64,000 nt of DNA. It comes from Lucifuga dentata (taxonomy: Eukaryota > Chordata > Actinopteri > Ophidiiformes > Bythitidae). The notes under the pieces were generated by a model that saw only the letters and a list, made by a program, of their open reading frames with translations, ran no database searches and was not told the DNA's origin. Location: assembly GCA_014773175.1 (NCBI GenBank), contig VXCM01000947.1:62001-126000 (forward strand), given 5' to 3'. The position numbers were made by a program, and so were the translations under genes. Below, in pieces: positions 1 to 10,147 of the stretch (its first letter is position 1; each line of letters starts with the position of its first letter).

Positions 1-682
1 CAAATGCACACACAGAGGCCTTGTGTCTAGAGAAACAATGAACCACTCATCCCCTGGGATTTCACCCAAATTAATCACCCCTTTCCCCTAAATGACACTC
101 CTCCCTCTGTTAACATCTTCATCTCACACACACACACACACACACTGAGGAAGATGACTCCCAAAAGTCTCAGAAAGGTTACGCTCTTAACACACTATCG
201 TAACTTTGCGGTTTATGCCTTTCTGGCACGTAGCGTCACTAAAGAGGAAGAGGAGGATGAGGATAAGTGCTGGGCAGCAACGTGAAGCTCCATGGAGGGT
301 CTCCAAAGCAGAGCAAAACACTAGTTTAATGACCCACGCACTAACTTTCTCCAGGAACGGCTGTGGTTTATTTATGCACAACGTTTCCTTTTCCTGAGCT
401 CTATCTGGGACGCACACACCCCTCACACTCTGGTAAGAACACACACCCAAAAAAAAAAAAANCAAAAAAAAAAAAAAACCATCCATTTCCTCCTAGAACA
501 CAGTATATCACTGTTGTAAGACCGTCACAAAAAAATCTTAGAGATCAATTGTGTTAAATCACTTTAATAATCCAGAGAGTGTGTGTAGTCGACATTGTGA
601 ATAACATACAGTAATTTGAATGAAAAATTAAATAAATAAAAAACAAATGGTGCACATGTTGCTGCACAAACACCAGACTCAC
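1..682. other. Left-edge region without a supported exon
   Basis: This stretch holds a CA microsatellite near 124-146 and an A-run broken by a single N at 462. On the minus strand there is an AATAAA-type signal (TTTATT on plus, 367-372), which could belong to the CD200-like gene to the right. The open frame on the minus strand here is mostly homopolymer translation, and I could not find an Ig, transmembrane or tail exon that continues the phase-1 frame of the neighbouring gene. Its 3' exons are therefore either outside the window or not recognisable. Confidence 0.5.
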
Positions 683-2648
683 CATAAACAGAGAGGCAGG
701 CGGTGGCGCTCCTGGTGCCTTCTGGGTAGGTGTGAAACTCGCAGGTGTAGCAGGCCTCGTCCTCCATCCTGACCGCCTTGATGGTCAGCTGGGTGTCTCC
801 CAGGGAGCGGCTGAGGCTCACCCGGCTACAGTAGGGCTCCTCCACAATCGGGTGGCTGTGTTTGGCATAGGACGCCACGCTGGTGGTGTCACCCTGCTCG
901 GCCGTCTTCCTCCACAGGACCTGCAGCACCCGCTCAGGGAGGCTGTACCAGCAGGAAAGGGTGGCCGTCTTACCGATCACCGCTGTCTTGTTGCCGTCCA
1001 GGCCCACACTGACTGGGACAGAAAGAGAGAAAAATGTCAAACCAGGCATGAACTATTTATGCCTAAAACAACCTATTCTGCAAGGCCTTTATTTATATTT
1101 ATTAAAAGGAAAGAGGAGATCAAATGTCAGCATATGGTTGAATGTTAGATATATGTGAGCAGTGGATTCAATTCTCCTGGAGAAAAATACAATTAAAACT
1201 TTATAACATTTCTATGCAGGAGCAGCGGTAACAAAGGAGTGTGTGTGTGTGTTTTCAATGGTAACAACAGGAAGCACCAAGGCCAGCTGGGTCGCTAAGC
1301 TCTAACTTCTCGCTCTTTCCCCCTTGGTCTGGGAGTTCAGACCAACTACTTCCTGTTTCCAAAGGAATTCTGGGATTTGTGAACAAAACAAACTCTGTGT
1401 GACCGCAATCAGAACACGCTGTCAGATGAGCACGACTGATGAACATGACATGCTTCCACAAATAAACATACTTACAGGAGTCTTTGTCTTCATGGAACAT
1501 GGTTCAAAGGTCATGTGTTCAGTCTAGTTCATATTTACAGTAAGAATAATGTTGCTTGGTCAGCATTAGTGCAGAATAAATTCTCAACCGAACCTGCCAG
1601 ATGCTGCCAGATGTGGTTGCTTGGAGACTGTGACACATCTGCAAACAGCTGAGATGTGACGCTTCAGGAAAAGACTCACCGGTGACACTCAGGCAGGTCG
1701 TTCCTTCTTGCGTCCCACTGGGGAAAACATCAAAGATGCAGCGGTAACAGCCCTCATCGTTGGGCCGAGCCGTCTTGATGGTGATGGAGCTGGCGTCGCT
1801 GTGGGAGGCGGCCAGCTCCACCTCGGGCCGCTGCGTGGTGACGAGGACCGGTTCGCCCGGTTCATATGACAGCAGGACCTGGTTATGCATGTTGAGCCAG
1901 CGGACTTGCCGGACGGTATCACGTGTTCCCACAGTGATGTTACAGCCGAGCGTGAAGGGACGACCTGCCACGGCGCTGAGACTGGCAGGAGCCATGACCT
2001 CACCTGACACACACACACAAATGCACACACAGATGCCACTTGAGGTGTCGCTTGTTTGTATGTGAAATTTAAGGAAGCTGGGTGTAGATAGCATATCAGA
2101 TTTTAATTCTTCACAACTTAAGCATACATCTTAAAGGACCATACTGGTGTTTTTGCCCATTAAATACTTCCTGCTTACATATTATGATACTGACAACCAT
2201 TTTTCAAAACATAAATTCACATTTTAGTTTTCCTGTTATTTTGCCAAATCCCCTAATCTTTCAAAATCAAATATTCAGGTGGTACACACCTCAAAATTCA
2301 ATGTTTCCCCTGCTAACACTTACGTACGTTTGTAGAAGGCAGAAGGTAATTTCTCTGTACAAGTAATCTTTTCCTGGGACTATATTCACTGGTGGAGAAA
2401 TACATTTTCTTCCACGCAGCTCCATGTTTAAACACTAAAATTTAGTTTCTTCTACAAAAATTAGTGTAAGTTTTGTTTGTAAAAATGGCCAGCAGTATTT
2501 TTTTTGGGCTCACACATGCAAAATCACTGGTACTGTATGGTCCTTTAAACTTAAGAAGAAAACACTAATGATCCCTACTTTGTGTCCTGGACACAGTTAT
2601 TCCCACGATCCACAGCAGCAGACACAGAGGCAGGACAGATCCACACAT
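683..2648 (-). CDS. CD200 (OX-2)-like two-V-domain membrane protein, 3' end off window
   Basis: Three exons are visible on the minus strand: a signal exon 2579-2648, V-set domain 1 at 1680-2003 and V-set domain 2 at 683-1012. All junctions are phase 1, the normal Ig-exon phase, with AG/GT borders. The first exon starts MCGSVLPLCLLLWIVG, a classic signal peptide. V1 has the paired cysteines, the tryptophan (VRQVRW) and the D-x-G-C-Y-x-C motif (NDEGCYRCIF). V2 has VLQVLW and DEACYTCEFHTYPEG. The C-Y-x-C-x-F-x-x-x-P-x-G signature is shared by CD200 and by nectin/PVR-type V domains; the neighbouring genes favour CD200-like. No C-type domain, membrane segment or stop was found, so the gene continues past the edge or has decayed there. 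Unlike the two V-C genes downstream it carries V-V, the layout of CD226, so a CD226-type relative is an alternative. The two upstream 5' exons considered and rejected are listed elsewhere. Confidence 0.75.
2131..2549. mobile_element. TTAA-flanked inverted-repeat MITE, copy 1
   Basis: The element begins TTAA-AGGACCATAC and ends GTATGGTCCT-TTAA, giving short perfect terminal inverted repeats with a TTAA at each end. TTAA target duplication is the hallmark of piggyBac-type elements, so a non-autonomous piggyBac-like origin is inferred. It contains no coding capacity. Internal sequence (for example the run resembling TCAAAATCAAATATT) matches copy 2 in the opposite orientation. It sits in intron 1 of the V-V CD200-like gene. 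Confidence 0.75.
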
Positions 2649-2731
2649 CGCACACCAGAGCACGGACACCAACTATCACATCCAGGTTGCAGCTGCAAAG
2701 ACGAACACAGTCGGAGAACTTAAACCACAAC

Positions 2732-3311
2732 TTAAAGGACCATACCATCCATTTTGCATGTTTGAGCCTAATATATTCAATTTTCATACATGTAACGTTA
2801 CTGACAGTCATTTCTCAAAGCATACTACTGGAACGGTGAATTAAAAATGTTTTTCCTACCTTCCAGACCTCCACTGGTTTCAGTTCATTCTGGTACACTA
2901 TAAAAATCAACTTGTTGATACTTGAAACCTTCTTGGGATAGGTAATCCATCATCACCAACAAGACGTGTATTCAGGTTTGTCAGAAGTTACCGTAATTTT
3001 AGTGTTTAAGCGCAATAAAAAGCGCAAAGTGAATGTATGTCTCCACCAGGGAATATAGTCCCAAAAGAAGACCTGCATTTATGGAAAAATTTAAACAAAT
3101 GTGACTTCCAGGCTGCATAACTATTAGCAGGCGAAACATGGATTTTTAAGGTGGGCGTATCGTTTGAATATTTGATTTTGAAAGATTAAGAGATTTTGCA
3201 AAATATCAGGAAAACTGAAATATGGTTTTATCCTTTAGGAAATGATTGTCAGTAACGTTACATGTATGAAAATTTAATGTATTAGTCTCAAATGTGAAAA
3301 TGGTCCTTTAA
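2732..3311. mobile_element. TTAA-flanked MITE with about 85-bp inverted repeats, copy 2
   Basis: The left and right ends are reverse complements over roughly 85 bases. Both run TTAAAGGACCAT, then a segment with TTTCATACATGTAACGTTAC near 2785 and again inverted near 3260. TTAA lies at both borders. It has no open frame. The element lies about 85 bases upstream of the start codon of the V-V CD200-like gene (ATG at 2646-2648, minus), so it occupies the likely promoter or 5' UTR. It is the best-preserved copy in the window and can serve as the family reference. Confidence 0.82.
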
Positions 3312-5700
3312 ATCTCACTAAAAAGCTAAACATGAGTCACACAGACATGATAACAGGCTGTAATGCAGACATACCTATCAGCTGTCCAGTGTTGTGACTT
3401 GCTGAATTGTTATTGGTCAGCAAAGTGGGAGCTGCATCTTCTGGCACTTTTTCAGCTGTAATGGAAAACATGAAGCCAGAGGATGATGTTAGCAATGGTA
3501 GCATCATCTCAGCATTACAGTAGAGTTAAGACATTACATCTTCTAGTCACTTTCGGCATTGGTTTAAAGAATATTATGAGGAAAAAAACTAAAATAGTTT
3601 GTATGCTTCCATTGCTTTGGGACATTTGTGCATTATAAAGTCACTGCCATGGTGATGCAAAGTGGAAGAATCAACAAAAAAAGCTGCTGAGCCATGAAAA
3701 ATCACCTGGGGTCTAATAGGGTTTCTACATGTAAATCCTCAGCACGCATTCTGCCCCGGTAAGCCCATAATCATCTGGCAACAATACAAGCCACTTTGAT
3801 GTCTAGACAGAACCAACCCAGAGATTTCAAAATCAATATCTCTGAAATCTGACCTCAAACAGATTATGGTGGCAAGATGATGATAGAAGCGATGACACAA
3901 CATTAGCCACCAAAGTCAACATGCTGGAAGGTAGATAATGTATTTCAGCCCAGGGTGCAACATCAGCACAGTGGTTGGTGTGCTATAAAAATCATTTTGT
4001 GGTAAAGCTCCTTGTGTGCCTTGCTGGGAAATGTGTTTGTTTAGAAGAGGCGATATAAAGATGCCAGCTTAAATTGAGTAGAATCAGATCAGTTCTACAT
4101 ATCCTGAACTGTTATAAACAGCAGGGGTCAAACATAATGGTTTTTGATCTGACTTTGTGAGTTAAGTGAGCTGGTTGAAGAGGAGAAACCATAACCACCA
4201 CAGGACAGACCAGGTCCAGACCTCAGAGCTTTATGGGCCTTTTTTCTTCTTTTACTGTGCCAATTCTGCCAAACATCTGGTTTTTAACATGCCGCCTGCT
4301 CCTGTTGGGCAACGCTTAACTCACTTTCTCACAGCAAAAATTCAACTGATGTCTGACAGGTTATTGTGATGACTATAATAAATCTGATTTGATTGCTCAA
4401 TTTTGTGCTTTAGAAGTCAATCACTTGATCACCTGTTGACCAGCTCCACTGCTTAATCTGAAGCTTAAATGCCTTGCTCAAAGGCAGATGCAGGGATATG
4501 ATTAAAAAAAAATATAGCATCTTTTTTTTTATTCTTAACTCAAACTTGTTATACACTTATATCTCAATTTTATAAACTAAATAAGGAGGAATGAGCAAAA
4601 GAAGAAACCTTTTAAACTATGTTCTACATGCAGGTATCTGCTGAAACTGTTTCACCATCACTGGCCAAGTCCCAGAAAACAGATGTTTAGTAAGGTTATT
4701 TCTTAAACTAAGACATCTGGAGGGAAAATGCATAAAACTGATCACCTTTGCAAGTGACTGGTTCCCCACATGTTAGTTATTTAGATCTTGGGGGGGGGGG
4801 NGGGGGGGGGGGGGGGAAAGCTGTTTTGCATAATCAATTCAATTTTAGGACTGTAAATCTTTCTATTGGTATTTTGAGCATGTATATGATAGGACTAAGA
4901 AAAAGAAAAAAGTAAAAAAGAAATCAACTTTTGCTTGGTTCAAAAAAGTTATACAGCAGGTGAAAGAACAGTATTAGATTGATGAAGATTTTGATAGAAA
5001 AAAAATCTGATTAATAGATCAAACTTAAGGTGTTTTTAGCTCAATTATGCAGTAAATATAAAAGTGGATAAATCCATCATAACCAAAACTATATTTTCAA
5101 TATTTAAATCATATTCTTGTTTATTATTTTTTAATCCTATTAATTATCAGTGATGTAATATGATTTTTACATCCTGAAAGCTGAGGCCACAATTAAAAGC
5201 CTGGGAAATAATTTACATGTTGTCAACCAGATTTATATAAAATCATTCATAATTCACTGAAAACTCCACAAGCAGTAGAAGCTTAAATCATGTATGCCAA
5301 CTGAACTGTGCTGCTCCTGGAAGCGGAATCTTCGTTCATTATAAAAAGAAATCAGTCTTACCCACTGATAGATGACAGTTCACTGTGGGCTCCCAGTGTG
5401 AGGTGTCACAGGTAATGTGAAAGTGGAATAGAATAATCCATGGCTCGTGCAACACACGCAGAAACCTGTGTCGTTGTCGTCTCATTTCATTTCATGCATC
5501 TGCCTCACCNCCCAATAGTTCTCCGCCTCTTCTGCAAACCTGCAGAAACACTGACATCTAGTGGCCACGTTGTGTAACTGCTGCTGATGCGCAACAAGAC
5601 ATTTTGGTCCACTGAATCACATTTTCATTCTATATGATGATTTAAAAATGTAAATCATACAGCAGGCGTGTCATTTCAGATACTGTTCATGTTCACAAAC
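3312..5700. other. Intergenic stretch between two CD200-like genes
   Basis: No gene is supported. The stretch is AT-rich, with a G-run broken by a single N at 4801 and another lone N in a C-rich spot at 5510. Two short splice-like segments on the minus strand (3375-3455 and 5362-5485) are phase-compatible with the V1 exon to the left but lack domain content. Confidence 0.5.
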
Positions 5701-5723
5701 ATTTTAAGGTAAAATTTTGTGAT

Positions 5724-5729
5724 TTTATT
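5724..5729 (-). promoter_or_regulatory. Probable polyadenylation signal of the CD200-like gene at 6389-8610
   Basis: TTTATT on the plus strand reads AATAAA on the minus strand. It lies about 660 bases downstream of the stop codon of the V-C-TM gene, which would give an ordinary-sized 3' UTR. Confidence 0.4.
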
Positions 5730-6388
5730 GGATAAAAATGTACTTAAAAAAGAATGTACAAAAAGACAAAACAAACCAAAGATATTAAAAAAAAAAGATT
5801 AAAAAAATCAATTCAGCTGCTACATATATTAAAATATTATTCTTCCCGCATCAAAAATAGCAGCCAGAGGAAAAGAAGCAATACAGTGTCTCCCACATCA
5901 GCAGCTACATAGATTAATTTGGGACTACAGCTTTAATGATCTAAAAACAGACCATATTAAAAACAAATCACACATAAGGTTGCATAATACAGATACACAA
6001 ACAAATACAAATATTTTCATTCTCCATTTTCATCCAGTCCATAGTTGAGCTTTTTCTTTTGTTTTCTTCTTTGGGGTTCGTTGCCTGATCTCATTCTCAT
6101 TCTCGACTAGAGTTTTTTGGATCCTGGAGATTTTAGAAAAAACATTTTAAATTTTCTGCTTTTATTAACAAATGAGTTGATATGTATTTCCAAAGCTAAG
6201 AGACATATGAAGTATGATTACAAAGTGGTGCAAAACAAAAACAATATATCAGAACTGGTGTCACTATATGAATTACATATATTTTTGAGAAAGCCAGAAG
6301 TAAAGTAATGACAAAATACAAAAGTAAAGACTGACGAAATAACCTAAAAATATATAAAGAAGCACTAAAAGACTGGTAAGAAAGTGCC

Positions 6389-8610
6389 TTACTCATGAGT
6401 GTTTGTGTTTGTTTGAGGCATCTTGCTCTTCTCAGGGTTCCTAAACAACAAAATAAATACAGGTCAGCCATGAACATTTAATACATGTTCATTGATGTAG
6501 AATCATATTTCTGTAAATCATATAAATTAATGCAAGGAATACAATTTTTTTTACAGCCTTTCAGATTTGGCAGAACATCTATAAAATTGATTTGCCTGCT
6601 ATTAAGTACTATCTATATTAAGTGCTATCAAGTAGCACTTTTAGGAGAGTTTAAAGCCAATATTGGGATGACATTATTACCTGGTCTTCATATTTTTCTT
6701 TACAAAGACAAAAAGGATAACAAAAGCGGAAAGTACACCAACAATACAGACAGCCACTGTAATGGCTAAAGTAGCACCTATGAGACAAAAAGAGGAAAAT
6801 CAGTGATATGACAGACATAACATCCATAAAGTAAATATAAATCATTTGTAATATTTAGTTGAGATCACATGAACATCAGCTTACTGAAACCACTGTCATC
6901 AATGCCAGATTCCTTATGCAAATGCCTGCTGTCTCCTGGAAATATAAATCAAATTAATTAAGTCATTCAATTAATCATTCAATCAATCTATGTAGCTGCA
7001 GTATAGCAGCATAAGAAGTTGTATCTCACCAACAGTCGACTTTTTGGCCACAGGAATTGTCGTGAACACTTCGATCTCTGGACCAGAGAACGCTCGCGCT
7101 GCACACCTGACCTGTGTGTTGTTGCCGGGGAAACCTGAAAGCACCGCCGTAGCTGTGACGGTGACCGTGCCGTTGGTGTTGATGACACTGGTAGCGCTGT
7201 AATGTGAAGAGCTGAGGTTGGGTCCCAGGTCATTCAGAGTGACTGTGAGATCAGGTCGGCCTGTGACTGAGCAGGACATGACCCAGCGCTCAGTGCTGGT
7301 TGATTCTTTGACCTCCAGTCTGGGTTCATGCAGCTCTGCAAGGAAGCATAAAGAGAGAGATATCAGATGAAATAATAAGTTATAAAACCATCAACTTGGT
7401 AATCAAGCTATTTGATGCACTTGATATGGAACACTTGCAGTGTCAATGTATTTTGTGCCTTGCAATGTGTTTTATGTCAAAATACACAGTATATGCACAA
7501 AATGCACGAGATGCTTATAAAGCTCACTTTTCATTGTATGAACTGCATTTAATGCTATAAAATGTATTTTGCATTATTGAAAATACAATGCAAAATATTC
7601 AATATTTAACTTACACTTTGTACTTAAATGATCAAATTTTGTGACAAACTTGGATGAATTTCGGATGAAATAAAAAAAATAAATCCATCACATATTTTTC
7701 ATGGATAAATGTTTGTTTCATGTGCTTGAAACACAATCTTGTGCACAGAATTAAATGCATTATGCAAAAATGCTTTTATGTGCATGCATAGATCTGCAAC
7801 ACTGTATGCCAATTCTTAAGTCATCTGTTTTGATAAATTGTTATAACAATCAAAAGCTCTCAAAAATTAGAGGAAAATCAGGTTGATGGAACTTAAGCTT
7901 TTAATTATTTCATCAGGCCACACAATCAGCTTGTGTGTTAATGTTAACTGACTTACACACACACACACACACACAGGTCTTTACCGTAAAGTTTGAGGCA
8001 GGTTCTGCCTGCCAGTGCTCCATCAGGGTAGGTGTTGAACAGACAACGATAGCAGCCTTCATCCTGCTTCATCAACCTCCTGATGACTAAAGAGCTGTTC
8101 TGCAGTCCAGCATCTTTAAACTGCACTTTATCTTCAAATCCAGGATTAACTCTGGGCCCAAACAATTTGTTATATGTGGCAAGATTCCTCTCCCCTTCAG
8201 GTAAAACCTTCTGCCATGTGACCTGAAGGACTTCTCTAGACTGCATGAGCTCACAGGTAAAATGAGCCTCGTGTCCCAAAGCTGCAGTCACAATCCGCTG
8301 GGTTTGTATGATCCATGTTAGACCTGCATGGACAGGATGATAGTTGTTATATAAAAACTACAACAGTACAGCTAAATGACCTGTTTAGCATTATAATGGC
8401 ATTAATAATTAAATAAAACCTTCTGCAACAACTTAGTGATTGATCTTTATATATTACAACTTCTTCTTAGTGTTAACGTCCAGGTTATATTGTACGTTAC
8501 TATGAACACAACCTTCATGTCATCCAATGAAAACCAAACAAGAAAATATGTTTACCTTGTGAAAAAGTTTCCAGCAGACAGAAGAGAATAAAAATTGCTC
8601 CAGGAGACAT
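6389..8610 (-). CDS. cd200: CD200 (OX-2 membrane glycoprotein)-like, complete, 299 aa
   Basis: Six minus-strand exons join in frame: 8556-8610 (signal peptide MSPGAIFILFCLLETFS), 7985-8323 (V-set), 7030-7335 (C-type Ig), 6885-6935 (short stalk), 6681-6777 (membrane segment ATLAITVAVCIVGVLSAFVI) and 6389-6440 (short charged tail, stop at 6389-6391). The sum is exactly 300 codons. The V domain has VLQVTWQKV and DEGCYRCLFNTYPDG, close to the CD200 motif. The C domain has CSVTGRP, NGTVTVTATAVL and several N-glycosylation sites, as in CD200. CD200 is a cell-surface ligand whose receptor CD200R inhibits myeloid cells; it signals little itself, in keeping with the short tail. The last exon also contains a GTAAGG donor overlapping the stop, so a longer spliced tail is possible. 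Of the three CD200-like genes here this one most resembles mammalian CD200, but orthology versus paralogy is not settled. Confidence 0.85.
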
Positions 8611-8699
8611 GATCAGTGCGCCAATTTCTAAATTTAATCAGTTATATGCTACCTTTGTGCCGGTAGATAAGAGGCGTGGTCTTTTTCTTTAATCCTCCC

Positions 8700-10147
8700 G
8701 CACTTTTTTTTTGTTTTGAATAACTTTATTTCAAAACCACAAACAAGATTGGCAAATTATATATTCCAGTAATGAAATATCAAAGATCTTTTACAGAACT
8801 TATGTTTCACAAAAACATCCTGATAGCAATCACTCTTAAAAAAAAAAAAAAAAAAAAAAAAACATTAAGTAAAATAAATAGATAGCAGTAAAGACCGGTG
8901 TCACCATGGCATGTTCCGTGCCCAAAAACAGTAACAGTTAAAAGTAATCAATAAATAACATTTAATAAAGATCTTTGGCAAAATAACATTGAAAAGGTGC
9001 AAATACTCACTCATGATCAACAGCAATACAGTATAATTGGAAAATAATATCCAGATAAGTTATATATTTTATTCATTCAATAAATAAAGACTTTCATCTC
9101 AAAAACCTTAATTAATTTCTCAACAAAGTTAATTTTCGCCAGTTGGAGTCTCACTTTCTTGTCATACCCACAGAACACACTAGAGGGCACCAGCGCCTTC
9201 AGATCTGCCCCCTCAGCTCATCTTTACTGTCTGGACTGTCTCACTTCTCTATGCCTTCTCCTGTTTCTTCCACCTCTTAACTAAAATTACTTCTCCATGT
9301 TTCCCCCAAAATGCCTATTTTCGTTCCTGAAAGTCATAAAAATCTAATGTAATACTGACTAAAAGCACACCAACTTCTTACCTAAAGCCAATGTCTATTG
9401 CACTGTTACATCAAGGCCACTGCGTAAAATACAAGTTCTATATGATATACAGTATATATATATACACACACACACACACACAAAGATAAAGTGCACAGCA
9501 TGATAAAATGAAATGTCAATCAGCTGTTAAATTCTTTCATCTCAGAAAATAGCTGTTAGCTTATATTAACTGTTAAATTTTGCGTATTATGATGCAAAAT
9601 GTTTTTAATTTGGACATAAAAAGCTTCAACATGCTTAAATCTCACTGCTGTCAATTATCATATTAATGTAACCAGTTTGTGCAGAGGATATTTTAGGTTC
9701 CTCTATATAAGTTAGTCTATTTAATTATATATTTGTAATTTAGGCACACTGTACATTATAGCACATTATTATTTAAGGAAACGTTGCAGAATTATATTGT
9801 GTTATTTCTACAATAGATATTATTTACTTATACTAATTAGTCTGATATTTGCAACTTATTCTATTTGACCACACAGGTGTAATATTTAAGTGTCTCTTAT
9901 GTACTTGTCCTTGTGGTAATTTTGGTTCCTTCCTGTTGTTGTTAGGGGGAGAAATTTAAATGTAACACAGGAGAGAAGAAAGTGGTGTGAGACTGTTAGG
10001 CTGATGTACTGTTGTTGCTGTACTGGTGTACTGTATATTAAAAGGAGTAAAACTACAAGCAACTTTAACCCCATAATTTACCCACAGCCCATAGAGACCA
10101 GAGTAAGTTACTCTTCAAGAAAAGCAGGTTGCACTAATAAAATGTGT
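8700..10147. other. Gene-free stretch between two CD200-like genes
   Basis: No exon is supported. It contains an A-run near 8838-8862, an AT/CA microsatellite near 9452-9482 and a motif CACTAGAGGGCACCAGC (about 9178-9194) that fits the CTCF core in plus orientation. The rest is AT-rich and unrecognised. Confidence 0.45.

Noticed and set aside
187..486. Minus-strand open frame with a hydrophobic stretch near the left edge
   Set aside because: Much of it translates A/T homopolymer around an N, and no splice signal connects the hydrophobic part in frame with the V-domain exons.
3375..5485. Two upstream exons (5362-5485 and 3375-3455, minus) phase-compatible with the first V exon
   Set aside because: The N-terminus they give is basic and not signal-like, and a clear signal-peptide exon with matching phase (2579-2648) lies much closer. 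Kept only as a possible alternative 5' end.
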